In this document: piece after piece, positions 35,494 to 45,757 of the stretch
Layout: every line of letters begins with the position of its first letter
Position numbering within the stretch: the first letter of the stretch is position 1
NCBI RefSeq assembly: GCF_013009075.1
Contig: NZ_CP053108.1
Coordinates: 3,304,517-3,368,516, forward strand
Direction of reading: 5' to 3'
Source of the DNA: Halomonas sp. TA22
GTDB taxonomy: Bacteria > Pseudomonadota > Gammaproteobacteria > Pseudomonadales > Halomonadaceae
DNA length: 64,000 nucleotides
The notes under the pieces: generated by a model
Told to the model about the DNA's origin: nothing
The model's input: the letters and a program-made list of their open reading frames with translations, nothing else
Databases searched by the model: none
Translations under genes and position numbers: made by a program

Positions 35494-36990
35494 ATGAGCG
35501 CATCCGGGAAACTCTCGGAGTGGCAGCGCATGGCCGCCGAGCTGAGTGTCGAGACGCACGCCTTTATCGACGACGACTTCGTCGAGGCGATAAGTGGCGA
35601 GCGTTTCGAAACGATCAACCCCGCCACCGGCGAGGTGTTGGCGCGCGTGGCAAGCTGTGATGCCGCCGATGCCGAGCTTGCCGTGACACATGCTCGCGCC
35701 GCCTTCGAACGTGGCGAGTGGTCGCGTCTCCCCCCCGGCAGACGCAAGCAGACGCTGCTACGCCTGGCCGAGCTGATGGAGACGCACAAGGCGCAGCTTG
35801 CGCTGCTCGATACGCTGGACATGGGTAAGCCCATCGCAAGCTCGCTTGGCGACATGAGCGGTGCGATTGCCTGTATACGCTACAACGCTGAATCGATCGA
35901 CAAGCTCTATGGCGAGGTGGCACCCACCGGCGAGGAGGCACTTGCGCTGGTGCTGCGCGAGCCGCTAGGCGTGGTCGCCTCCATCGTGCCGTGGAACTTC
36001 CCGCTGATGATGACCGCCTGGAAGATCGGGCCGGCGCTGGCCGCCGGCAACAGCGTGATTCTCAAGCCTTCCGAGAAGTCGCCGCTCTCGGCACTGCGCC
36101 TGGCGCAACTGGCTCGCGAGGCCGGTATTCCACGCGGCGTGTTCCAGGTGCTGCCGGGCTTCGGCCATACCGTGGGCAAGGCGCTTGCCCTCTCCATGGA
36201 GGTCGATTGCCTGGCGTTCACCGGCTCCACCGCGGTGGGCAAGCAGCTGATGCAGTACGCCGGCCAGTCCAACCTCAAGCGCGTCTATCTGGAGTGCGGC
36301 GGCAAGAGCCCGAACCTCGTCTTCGCCGACTGTGCCGATCTCGATGCGGTGGCCAGGAGCGCTGCCGAGGCGATTTTCCACAACCAGGGCGAGGTGTGCA
36401 TCGCCGGCTCGCGCCTGCTGGTCGAAAATTCGATTCGCGAGGCGTTCATCGAGCGCGTCCTCAAGGCCGCGCAGAACATGCAGCCCGGCGATCCGCTGGA
36501 TCCTGGCAGCTTCATGGGCGCGATCGTCGACGAGGCGCAGCATCGGCGCATTCTCGACTATATCCATCTGGGCGTGGAGGAGGGGGCGCGATTGCGTGCC
36601 GGGGGCGAGGCGCAGCAGGGCAAGGGGCTATTCATCGGGCCCACGGTATTCGATGGCGTGACCGCCGAGATGCGGATCGGTCGCGAGGAGATCTTCGGCC
36701 CGGTGCTCGCGGTTTTCGGCTTCGACAGCGAGGAGGAGGCCATTCGCCTGGCCAACGACAGTGACTACGGACTCGCCGCCGGGCTATGGAGCCAGGACAT
36801 CGACCGCATCATGCGCGTCACGCGGCGCCTGCACTCCGGCCAGGTGTTCGTCAACAACTGGGCCGGTGGCGACCAGACCGTGCCGTTCGGCGGTGTCAAG
36901 CAGTCCGGCAATGGCCGCGACAAGTCGCACCACTCGCTGGAGAAGTACTCGGAGCTGAAGATGGTGTGGATGTCGTTGAGGGCTGAGTGA
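35494..36990 (+). CDS. puuC: Gamma-glutamyl-gamma-aminobutyraldehyde dehydrogenase
   Basis: A 498-residue NAD(P)-dependent aldehyde dehydrogenase. The catalytic Cys302 is in GEVCIAGSR and the general base Glu267 in VYLECGGKSPN; the N-terminal Rossmann part has VPWNFPLMM and KPSEKSP. It oxidises the aldehyde made by PuuB to gamma-glutamyl-GABA. GAAAGGAG precedes the ATG at 35494. Position beside puuA and puuR identifies the substrate class; on sequence alone other aldehydes are possible. Confidence 0.9.
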   Translation: MSASGKLSEWQRMAAELSVETHAFIDDDFVEAISGERFETINPATGEVLARVASCDAADAELAVTHARAAFERGEWSRLPPGRRKQTLLRLAELMETHKAQLALLDTLDMGKPIASSLGDMSGAIACIRYNAESIDKLYGEVAPTGEEALALVLREPLGVVASIVPWNFPLMMTAWKIGPALAAGNSVILKPSEKSPLSALRLAQLAREAGIPRGVFQVLPGFGHTVGKALALSMEVDCLAFTGSTAVGKQLMQYAGQSNLKRVYLECGGKSPNLVFADCADLDAVARSAAEAIFHNQGEVCIAGSRLLVENSIREAFIERVLKAAQNMQPGDPLDPGSFMGAIVDEAQHRRILDYIHLGVEEGARLRAGGEAQQGKGLFIGPTVFDGVTAEMRIGREEIFGPVLAVFGFDSEEEAIRLANDSDYGLAAGLWSQDIDRIMRVTRRLHSGQVFVNNWAGGDQTVPFGGVKQSGNGRDKSHHSLEKYSELKMVWMSLRAE

Positions 36991-37053
36991 CTTGGCGCGC
37001 TGAGCACTGAACCGGCATCTGCCGGGTTCTTGCCGCTTAGTCCCGTGAAGGTC

Positions 37054-37605
37054 TCAAAAGGACTTGGCAGGCGTGCAGCAGCTCACCAGGCGGCAGTCGC
37101 TGTCGCCTGGGTTGCGAAAGCGATGGGGAACGTTGGTATCGAAATAGTAGGCCTCGCCGGGGCCAAGCAAGCGGATTTCGGCGCCGATGGTGATCTCGAT
37201 GGCACCCTCAAGTACCACGCCCGCCTCTTCACCCTGATGAGCGATCATCTCGCGGCCGGTATCGCTGCCGGCGGGGTAGGTCTCGATCATGAACGAGAGT
37301 GCACGGCGCGCCCGGTTGGCGCCGACCAGCTTGTAGATCACATCGCTGCTGCCCATGTCGGTGAGTTCGGCGGCCGAATAGAAGACCTGATCGCGTGCCT
37401 GCAGCTCCATGGTGAAGAAATCGCCGACGCTGATGGGGATGGCATCGAGAATCTTCTTCAGCGAGCTGACCGAGGGGCTGACCTTGCCCTGCTCGATCAG
37501 CGACAGGCTGGAGTGGGTGACGCCGCAACGCTTGGCCAGCTCGCGCTGGGATATGCCACGCAGCGTGCGCAGGGCACGCAGACGGATACCGACTTCATCC
37601 GACAT
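37054..37605 (-). CDS. puuR: PuuR-like transcriptional repressor (HTH plus cupin)
   Basis: 183 residues: an XRE-type helix-turn-helix (RLRALRTLRGISQRELAKRC and THSSLSLIEQGKVSPSV) and a C-terminal cupin domain (GEEAGVVLEGAIEI, GEAYYFDTNVPHRFRNPG). This is the architecture of PuuR, the putrescine-responsive repressor of the puu genes. The ATG at 37605 has a strong GGAGG site; the longer frame upstream is unlikely. It points towards puuC and ends 63 bases after it. Confidence 0.88.
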   Translation of the reverse strand: MSDEVGIRLRALRTLRGISQRELAKRCGVTHSSLSLIEQGKVSPSVSSLKKILDAIPISVGDFFTMELQARDQVFYSAAELTDMGSSDVIYKLVGANRARRALSFMIETYPAGSDTGREMIAHQGEEAGVVLEGAIEITIGAEIRLLGPGEAYYFDTNVPHRFRNPGDSDCRLVSCCTPAKSF

Positions 37606-37660
37606 CGCACCACCTCCTTGCAAGCGACTAATAACGCCCCGAGGAGCGTTGGTCACCGGG

Positions 37661-39142
37661 TCAGGCCTGGTCCAGCTTCTCCTTGAGAAGCGCATTGACC
37701 TGCTGCGGATTGGCGGTACCGCGCGAGGCCTTCATCACCTGTCCGACGAAATAGCCGATCATCTTGTCGCGCTTGTCGGGCTCGGCATCCTGGTACTGGG
37801 CGACCTGGACCGGGCTGTCGGCGATCACCTGGTCGATCATCGCCTCGATGGCGCCACTGTCGGTAACCTGCTTGAGGCCCTTGGCCTCAATGATGGCATC
37901 GGCGGCGTTCTCGTCACTCCCGCCTTCACCATTCCACAGCGCCTGGAATACCTGCTTGGCTGCCTTGCCATTGATGGTGTCGTCGATCACGCGGCTGATC
38001 AATCCACCGAGCTGGGCGGCGTCCACCGGGCTCTGCTCGATGCCGAGGTTCTCGCGGTTGAGCGCACCGGCAAGTTCGCCCTGGACCCAGTTGGCGGCCA
38101 GCTTGGCATCCCCGCAGACCTCTTTCACCTCCTCGAAGTACTCGGCCATGGCGCGGCTCGAGGAGAGTACGGCGGCGTCGTAGGCGGAGAGCCCAAGCTC
38201 GGCGGTAAAGCGTGCGCGCTTCTCGGCGGGCAGTTCCGGCAGCGCCTTGCGGATATGATCGACATAGGCCTGGTCGAGCACCACCGGGAGCAAGTCAGGG
38301 CAAGGGAAGTAACGATAGTCGTTGGCCTCCTCCTTGGTGCGCATGCTGCGCGTCTCGTCCGCGTCGGGATCAAAGAGACGGGTCTCCTGCACCACCTTGC
38401 CGCCATCCTCGATCAGTTCGATCTGACGCTCGACCTCGTAGGCAATGGCGCGTTCGACGAAGCGGAAGGAGTTGACGTTCTTGATCTCGGCGCGGGTGCC
38501 GTACGCCTCCTGCCCCAGGGGGCGCACCGAGACGTTGACGTCACAACGCATCGAGCCCTCGGCCATGTTGCCGTCGGAGATGCCCAGGTAGGTGACGATC
38601 GAGTGGATCGCCTTGAGATAGGCAGCGGCCTCCTTGGCACTGCGCATGTCGGGCTCGGAAACGATCTCCAGTAGCGGCGTGCCGGCGCGGTTGAGGTCGA
38701 TGCCGGTCATGCCCTGGCCTCTCGCATTGGAGAAGAGCTCATGCAATGACTTGCCGGCGTCCTCCTCGAGGTGGGCGTGATGCACACGGATGCGCTTGGT
38801 GGTGCCATCGTCGAGAGTGATCTCGACCGCGCCCGGGCCGACGATGGGGTGATACATCTGGCTGGTCTGGTAGCCCTTGGGCAGGTCCGGGTAGAAGTAG
38901 TTCTTGCGATCGAACACCGAGACTTCGGGGATCTCGGCGTTGATGCCCAGGCCGAACTTGACCGCCATGGCCACAGCGGCCTCGTTGAGTACCGGCAGCA
39001 CGCCGGGCAATCCTAGGTCGACGGCGCACGCCTGGGTGTTGGGTTCGGCACCAAAAGCGGTGGAGGCGCCGGAGAAGATCTTCGAGCGCGTCGCCAGCTG
39101 CACGTGAACCTCAAGTCCGATCACGGTTTCCCATTGCATCAT
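37661..39142 (-). CDS. gatB: Asp-tRNA(Asn)/Glu-tRNA(Gln) amidotransferase subunit B
   Basis: A 493-residue subunit of GatCAB that binds misacylated tRNA, phosphorylates the side chain and receives ammonia from GatA. The start [31 protein letters not shown] and [14 protein letters not shown] are family signatures; the C-terminal helical and YqeY-like tail domain is present. Its ATG overlaps the gatA stop (ATGA), indicating coupling. A second ATG immediately follows the first. Confidence 0.96.
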   Translation of the reverse strand: MMQWETVIGLEVHVQLATRSKIFSGASTAFGAEPNTQACAVDLGLPGVLPVLNEAAVAMAVKFGLGINAEIPEVSVFDRKNYFYPDLPKGYQTSQMYHPIVGPGAVEITLDDGTTKRIRVHHAHLEEDAGKSLHELFSNARGQGMTGIDLNRAGTPLLEIVSEPDMRSAKEAAAYLKAIHSIVTYLGISDGNMAEGSMRCDVNVSVRPLGQEAYGTRAEIKNVNSFRFVERAIAYEVERQIELIEDGGKVVQETRLFDPDADETRSMRTKEEANDYRYFPCPDLLPVVLDQAYVDHIRKALPELPAEKRARFTAELGLSAYDAAVLSSSRAMAEYFEEVKEVCGDAKLAANWVQGELAGALNRENLGIEQSPVDAAQLGGLISRVIDDTINGKAAKQVFQALWNGEGGSDENAADAIIEAKGLKQVTDSGAIEAMIDQVIADSPVQVAQYQDAEPDKRDKMIGYFVGQVMKASRGTANPQQVNALLKEKLDQA

Positions 39143-40599
39143 GCATTCTCCTCGGCGAAGGCGGGGCGGCGCTGGTGCCAGTCGGTTGCCTGCTGGAACT
39201 GATGGGCGACGTTGAGCAGCTGCGATTCGGCGAAGTGCGGGCCGAGTATCTGCAAACCCACGGGGCGGCCGCCGACCAGGCCGGCCGGCACGCTGATACC
39301 GGGAATGCCCGCGAGGTTGATGGCGATGGTGTAGATATCCTGCAGGTACATCGAGACCGGATCCTTGTTGGCGCCGAGATCGAAGGCCGGGGTCGGCGAG
39401 GCCGGCCCCATCAATACGTCGACATCCTCGAAGGCGTCCAGAAAATCCTGGCGGATCAGCCGGCGGATCTGCTGGGCCTTCTTGTAGTAGGCGTCGAAGA
39501 AGCCTTCCGAGAGCGTATGGGTGCCGATCAGGATGCGCCGCTTGACCTCGTCGCCGAAGCCCTCCGCCCGAGAGCGCTTGTAGAGGTCGATCAGGTCGGT
39601 CGGGTTGTCGCAGCGATGACCGAAGCGTACGCCATCGAAGCGCGACAGGTTGGAGGAGGCCTCCGCCGGGGCGATCACATAGTAGGCGGGGATCGCATAG
39701 TGAGTATGCGGCAGGCTCACCTCGCGTACGCAGGCGCCAAACGATTCGAAGACCTTCACCGCCTCGCGTACGGCGGCCTCGACCTCGGGCGCCAGGCCGT
39801 CGCCGAAGTACTCCTTGGGCAGACCGATCTTGAGCCCTGACAGCGACTCGCCGAGCTCGGCGGTGTAGTCGGGAACGCCGCGGGCGACGCTGGTGGAGTC
39901 ATGCACGTCATGACCGGCGATGGCGCCGAGCAGCAGGGCACAGTCCTCTGCGGTGCGGGCCATGGGGCCGGCCTGGTCGAGGCTGGAGGCGTAGGCGATC
40001 ATGCCGTAGCGCGACACGCGCCCATAGGTGGGCTTGAGTCCGGTGATGCCGCAGAAGGCCGCCGGTTGGCGAATCGAGCCCCCAGTGTCGGTGCCCAGGG
40101 CGGCGGGCACCAACCCCGCAGCAACAGCCGCCGCACTGCCGCCGGAGCTGCCTCCGGGCACCGCGGAGAGATCCCAGGGGTTCTTCACCGGCCCGTAATA
40201 GCTGTTCTCGTTGGAGGAGCCCATGGCGAACTCATCCATGTTGGTCTTGCCCAGGCTGATCATGCCCGAGGCGTTGAGCTTGTCGACCACGGTGGCGTTG
40301 TAGGGGGCAATGAAGTTGTCGAGCATCCTCGAGCCGGCAGTGGTCTTGATGCCCTGGGTGCAGAAGATATCCTTCAGCGCCAGCGGCAGGCCGGCAAGCG
40401 GTCCCGCATTGCCCTTGGCCCGGGCATCGTCGGCGGCGCTGGCGGCGGCCAGCGCGTGCTCGCGGGTCACGCTGATGAAGCTGTTGAGCTCGCCATCCAG
40501 GCGATCGATGCGCGAGAGCAGCGATTGGGTGATCTCGCGGCTGGAGTAGTCGCCAGCGGCAAGTCCCGCGGCGAGTTGAGTCAGTGTCTTGTCATGCAT
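39139..40599 (-). CDS. gatA: Asp/Glu-tRNA amidotransferase subunit A
   Basis: A 486-residue amidase that releases ammonia from glutamine for GatB. The Ser-cisSer-Lys centre is visible: the Lys in [13 protein letters not shown] and the serines in [16 protein letters not shown], together with [16 protein letters not shown]. The ATG at 40599 (MHDKTLTQL) is the family start; the extension upstream is not. It lies 105 bases after gatC and overlaps gatB. Confidence 0.96.
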   Translation of the reverse strand: MHDKTLTQLAAGLAAGDYSSREITQSLLSRIDRLDGELNSFISVTREHALAAASAADDARAKGNAGPLAGLPLALKDIFCTQGIKTTAGSRMLDNFIAPYNATVVDKLNASGMISLGKTNMDEFAMGSSNENSYYGPVKNPWDLSAVPGGSSGGSAAAVAAGLVPAALGTDTGGSIRQPAAFCGITGLKPTYGRVSRYGMIAYASSLDQAGPMARTAEDCALLLGAIAGHDVHDSTSVARGVPDYTAELGESLSGLKIGLPKEYFGDGLAPEVEAAVREAVKVFESFGACVREVSLPHTHYAIPAYYVIAPAEASSNLSRFDGVRFGHRCDNPTDLIDLYKRSRAEGFGDEVKRRILIGTHTLSEGFFDAYYKKAQQIRRLIRQDFLDAFEDVDVLMGPASPTPAFDLGANKDPVSMYLQDIYTIAINLAGIPGISVPAGLVGGRPVGLQILGPHFAESQLLNVAHQFQQATDWHQRRPAFAEENA

Positions 40600-40704
40600 G
40601 GCGACGATCCTGAAGCGTTCCGTTGAGTCGTGAGCGCGTATCGTGATGAGCGAGAGGCGAGGGAGTCGCGGCAATAATGCCAGTCGCCTCGGTCGAGAGG
40701 GGCG

Positions 40705-40992
40705 TCACTCCACGACCCGGGGCACCAGATAGAGTCCGTTCTCGACGGCGGGTGCGCCCTGTTGGAAGTGGTCCCGCTGATCGCTCTCGGTGACTTCATC
40801 GGCGCGGAGCCGCTGAGTGGCATCCAGAGGGTGGGCTAGCGGGGCGACGCCTTGGGTGTCGACGGCCTGAAGCTGATCGACCATTTCGAGAATGCGGCCC
40901 AGGTCGTCGACGTAGCGGGCCGCATCGGCATCGTCCAGGGCGAGCCGGGCAAGGTGAGCCGCACGCTGGACGTCGGTTTGTTCGAGCGCCAT
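40705..40992 (-). CDS. gatC: Asp/Glu-tRNA amidotransferase subunit C
   Basis: 95 residues, the usual size of the small subunit that wraps around and stabilises GatA-GatB. The ATG at 40992 gives [20 protein letters not shown], and the tail [20 protein letters not shown] is typical. It is first in gatCAB and diverges from mreB; the 183-base gap at 40993-41175 must carry both promoters. Confidence 0.94.
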   Translation of the reverse strand: MALEQTDVQRAAHLARLALDDADAARYVDDLGRILEMVDQLQAVDTQGVAPLAHPLDATQRLRADEVTESDQRDHFQQGAPAVENGLYLVPRVVE

Positions 40993-41166
40993 GGTAAATT
41001 CCCCTGAGCAATGGTTCCCGGTGTCGGACTCGCTGGTCGACACCACTGCGAAATAGCCGCAGAAGGTACCATATATTGTCGTCCATGGCAGGTACTGCGG
41101 CTTGCTGCTTAGCGGTGGCGATGATACCGTTTGCATCCGCATAGGGTTCCGGTCTGCACTAGGTGA

Positions 41167-42213
<1,047 letters not shown>

Positions 42214-42247
42214 TCCCCCGGGGACATCTGGGCTGTCTTCGGGGAGA

Positions 42248-43153
42248 ATGCCTATCAAACCGCTGTTCTTGCACGGGTCGGTGCCGGGATATCGCATGCT
42301 GCTATGTGCGATAGCCGCGTTCGCACTGATGTTCGCGGAACACCGCTTCTCGCGGATGGAAGATCTGCGTGCCCAGCTCTCCACGGTCGTGGCCCCCATT
42401 CAGTGGGTGGTCAGTGTGCCAAGCGATGTCCTTACCTGGGGCTCGCTTGCGCTCTCCGACCAGCGAGCCCTGGTGGAGGAGAACCGTCGCTTGCGCGAGC
42501 AGCTTCTGACCCTCTCCCATCGGGTGCAGCGCATGGCCAGCCTGACCGCTGAAAACGTTCGTCTTCGCGAGCTCCTCAACTCCGCCGAGAGTAGCGACAT
42601 CCCCTATATTACCGCCGAGCTGTTATCGCTGGATTCCGATCCCTTTACCCATCAGATGGTCATCGATCGCGGCCGCCGAGACGGTGCCTTTGTCGGCCAG
42701 CCGGTGATGGACGCCTCCGGGCTGGTGGGACAGGTCACGGCGGTGTCCGCCTACTCCAGCCGCGTGCTGATGGTGGCGGATGCCAATCACGCCATGCCGG
42801 TGCAGGTGAACCGCAATGGGCTGCGCTTCATCGTCCAGGGGTCGGGGCGCTACGACACGCTCAATGTCATGCATGTCCCCGATACCGCCGATATCCGCGA
42901 GGGCGATCTACTGATCACCTCGGGCTTGGCTGGGCGTTTTCCGTTGGGCTACCCGGTCGCGCGGGTCAACGAGGTGGTGCACGATCCGGGACAACCATTT
43001 GCTCGGGTGACCGCCACGCCAGTGGCGCAGTTGCAGCGCTCCCGCCACTTCCTGCTGCTGTTCCCGCCTGCGCCGGATGAGTCGCCGCCCGATGAGCTGT
43101 TGTGGGACGAGACCTTCAACGTCATGCAGCCACCTTATGAGATCGTCAACTGA
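42248..43153 (+). CDS. mreC: Rod-shape protein MreC
   Basis: 301 residues: a short cytoplasmic start, one membrane helix (MLLCAIAAFALMFAEHRF), a coiled coil (about residues 70-115, rich in Leu/Arg/Glu) and the periplasmic double beta-barrel with VIDRGRRDGAFVGQPV and GDLLITSGLAGRFPLGYPV. It links MreB to the PBP2-RodA wall machinery. Its stop overlaps the mreD start in TGATG. Confidence 0.95.
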   Translation: MPIKPLFLHGSVPGYRMLLCAIAAFALMFAEHRFSRMEDLRAQLSTVVAPIQWVVSVPSDVLTWGSLALSDQRALVEENRRLREQLLTLSHRVQRMASLTAENVRLRELLNSAESSDIPYITAELLSLDSDPFTHQMVIDRGRRDGAFVGQPVMDASGLVGQVTAVSAYSSRVLMVADANHAMPVQVNRNGLRFIVQGSGRYDTLNVMHVPDTADIREGDLLITSGLAGRFPLGYPVARVNEVVHDPGQPFARVTATPVAQLQRSRHFLLLFPPAPDESPPDELLWDETFNVMQPPYEIVN

Positions 43154-43638
43154 TGACCATGGGATTGCGCGGTACGCTGCTGATCTGGCTGAGCCTGTTG
43201 CTGGCACTCTGCCTGCAGGTGATGCCGCTGGCCGATGTCTGGCTGATCTGGCGACCCGACTGGCTGGGACTGATCCTGATCTACTGGTGCGTGGCCACGC
43301 CACAGCGGGTAGGGGTGCTGCATGGCTTTGTACTGGGTATCCTGCTCGACTTGATCGAGGGGTCGCCACTGGGGCTCAACGCGCTGACGCTCTCGTTGCT
43401 GGCCTTCCTGAGTGCGCTGGTCTACCAGCGCATGCGCGCCTACTCGCTGTTTCAGCAGGCCATCCTGGTCTTCGTGCTGCTCGGCATCATCCAGCTGATC
43501 GAGCAGTGGCTGCGTACCCTCATGGGGCCCTTCTCCATCTATCTGGCCTTTCTGTTACCGTCGTTCATCGGGGCTCTGCTGTGGCCATGGCTCTTCACCA
43601 TGCTCCAGGTGCTGCGTCGTCGGCTGGGGATTTCCTGA
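43153..43638 (+). CDS. mreD: Rod-shape protein MreD
   Basis: A 161-residue inner-membrane protein with about five helices, the size and hydrophobic pattern of MreD. Segments [20 protein letters not shown] and [20 protein letters not shown] are characteristic. It overlaps the mreC stop by one base and is followed by maf after a 25-base gap. Confidence 0.93.
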   Translation: MTMGLRGTLLIWLSLLLALCLQVMPLADVWLIWRPDWLGLILIYWCVATPQRVGVLHGFVLGILLDLIEGSPLGLNALTLSLLAFLSALVYQRMRAYSLFQQAILVFVLLGIIQLIEQWLRTLMGPFSIYLAFLLPSFIGALLWPWLFTMLQVLRRRLGIS

Positions 43639-43663
43639 CAATCTGGTTGCCCAGGGAGGAGTG

Positions 43664-44257
43664 ATGGCTGCCTCGTTGTGTCTTGCATCGGCTTCGCCAC
43701 GTCGCCGCGAACTGCTGGCCTCGATCGGAGTCGAGATAGAGGTGCGAGCGGTGGACATCGATGAAACACCACACCCGGACGAAGCCCCCCGCGACTACGT
43801 CTTGCGTCTGGCCCGTGACAAGGCGCGCGCTGTCTCCGATGCGACTCATCTGCCAGTGCTGGGCTCGGATACCGCTGTGATCCTCGACGGCCGGGTGCTG
43901 GGTAAACCTCGTGACCGAGCCCACGCCAGCGAGATGCTTGCGGCACTCTCGGGTACCACCCATGAGGTGCTGACCGGAGTGGCCGTCGAGGGGCCGGCAG
44001 GCCTGCTCGAGGTGTGCGTCGTCACCCGTGTCACGCTGAGGAAGATCGTCGCTGAGGAGATCGCGGCCTACTGGGAGACGGGCGAACCCGTCGACAAGGC
44101 GGGCGGCTATGCCATCCAGGGGTTGGCGGCGATTTTCGTCGAGCGCATCGAAGGCAGTTACTCCGCCGTGGTGGGATTGCCGCTGTTCGAAACCGCCGAC
44201 CTGCTCATTCGCCAGGGGGTGCCGCTGTGGTCGGGGCGCGGTGCGGCTGTGTCATAA
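43664..44257 (+). CDS. Maf-family nucleotide pyrophosphatase (YhdE type)
   Basis: 197 residues. The start [19 protein letters not shown] and the segments [16 protein letters not shown] and [30 protein letters not shown] are diagnostic. YhdE-type members hydrolyse dTTP/UTP, helping to exclude modified nucleotides. The ATG at 43664 has an AGGAG site; the GTG directly before it is also possible. It lies between mreD and rng as in many gammaproteobacteria. Confidence 0.93.
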   Translation: MAASLCLASASPRRRELLASIGVEIEVRAVDIDETPHPDEAPRDYVLRLARDKARAVSDATHLPVLGSDTAVILDGRVLGKPRDRAHASEMLAALSGTTHEVLTGVAVEGPAGLLEVCVVTRVTLRKIVAEEIAAYWETGEPVDKAGGYAIQGLAAIFVERIEGSYSAVVGLPLFETADLLIRQGVPLWSGRGAAVS

Positions 44258-44289
44258 TGACGAAATGAATTATCGATAAGGAAGCCTGC

Positions 44290-45753
44290 ATGAGCGGTGA
44301 AGTACTGATCAATCTGACGCCGATGGAGACGCGTGTGGCAGTGGTCGAGAACGGCGTGCTGCAGGAGGCCTTCATCGAGCGTAGCCGGCGCCGCGGTATC
44401 GTCGGCAATATCTATAAGGGCAAGGTGGTCCGGGTGCTGCCAGGCATGCAGGCGGCCTTTATCGATATCGGCCTGGATCGGGCCGCCTTCATCCACGCTC
44501 AGGAGGTCTTGCCGGCCAACTCACCCAGTGACGAACAGGTCTCCATCAGCCAGTTGCTGCACGAAGGGCAATCGCTGGTGGTCCAGGTCACCAAGGATCC
44601 CATCGCCTCGAAGGGGGCACGTCTGACTACCCACCTCTCGGTACCCTCGCGATTTCTGGTCTACATGCCCGATTCGCCGCACAACGGCGTCTCCCAGCGT
44701 ATCGAGGATGAGCGCGAGCGTGAGCGGCTGCGTGCGCTGACCGACGAGTGCCAGGCCGAGCAGACGCTCGAGGTTATCGGTGGTTTCATCATTCGTACCG
44801 CCGCCGAGGGAGTCGGCAAGGAGGAGCTGTTCGCCGACATGCACTTCCTACTGCGGCTGTGGCGCAAGGTCAGCGAGCGCCGAAGCAGCGCACCGGCGCC
44901 AAGCGTGATCTATGACGATCTGCCACTGTTCATCCGCACCCTGCGCGACGTGATGCGCGACGATATCGAGAAGGTACGCATCGATTCGCGCGAAAACTTC
45001 CTCAAGCTGGTCGAGTTTGCCAGCGAGTTCATGCCGGGCACCGAGTCGCGCATCGAGTACTATCCCGGCGAGCGACCGATCTTCGATCTCTACAGCGTCG
45101 AGGATGAAATCCAGAAGGCCCTGGGGCGCAAGGTGCAGCTCAAGTCCGGCGGCTATCTGGTGATCGACCCCACTGAGGCGATGACCACCATCGATGTCAA
45201 CACCGGCGGCTACGTGGGGCATCGCAACCTCGAAGAGACCATCTTCAAGACCAATCTCGAGGCGGCTACCGCCATTGCCCGCCAGCTGCGCCTGCGCAAT
45301 CTGGGGGGCATCGTGATCATCGACTTCATCGACATGGAGGATCCCGAGCATCAGCGCCAGGTGCTGCGAGTGCTGGAGAAGTCGCTCGAGCGCGATCACG
45401 CCAAGACCAAGTGCACCGGCGTCACCGAGCTTGGACTGGTGCAGCTGACCCGCAAGCGCACCCGGGAGAGCCTCGAACAGACCCTTTGCGAGCACTGCCC
45501 CACCTGCCAGGGGCGCGGCTCGCTCAAGACGCCGGAAACCGTCTGCTACGAGATCTTTCGTGAGATTCTGCGCGAAGAGCGCGCCTACAGCCCGGAGACC
45601 TACATGGTGCTGGCGTCGCAGGCGGTGGTGGACCGTCTGCTGGACGAGGAGTCCTCAGCGGTGGCCGATCTGGAGATATTCATTGGCAAGACGATTCGCT
45701 TTCAGGTCGAGGCGCACTACTCGCAGGAGCAGTACGACATCGTGCTGATGTAA
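44290..45753 (+). CDS. rng: Ribonuclease G
   Basis: A 487-residue endoribonuclease of the RNase E/G family that matures the 16S rRNA 5' end. An N-terminal S1 domain (GNIYKGKVVRVLPGMQAAFIDIG) is followed by the catalytic domain with metal-binding aspartates in TTIDVNTGGYVG and IVIIDFIDMED, and the zinc-link-like CEHCPTCQGRG. It lacks the long C-terminal scaffold of RNase E, so RNase G is the right call. It is followed after one or two codons' distance by yhdP. Confidence 0.96.
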   Translation: MSGEVLINLTPMETRVAVVENGVLQEAFIERSRRRGIVGNIYKGKVVRVLPGMQAAFIDIGLDRAAFIHAQEVLPANSPSDEQVSISQLLHEGQSLVVQVTKDPIASKGARLTTHLSVPSRFLVYMPDSPHNGVSQRIEDERERERLRALTDECQAEQTLEVIGGFIIRTAAEGVGKEELFADMHFLLRLWRKVSERRSSAPAPSVIYDDLPLFIRTLRDVMRDDIEKVRIDSRENFLKLVEFASEFMPGTESRIEYYPGERPIFDLYSVEDEIQKALGRKVQLKSGGYLVIDPTEAMTTIDVNTGGYVGHRNLEETIFKTNLEAATAIARQLRLRNLGGIVIIDFIDMEDPEHQRQVLRVLEKSLERDHAKTKCTGVTELGLVQLTRKRTRESLEQTLCEHCPTCQGRGSLKTPETVCYEIFREILREERAYSPETYMVLASQAVVDRLLDEESSAVADLEIFIGKTIRFQVEAHYSQEQYDIVLM

Positions 45754-45757
45754 GGTG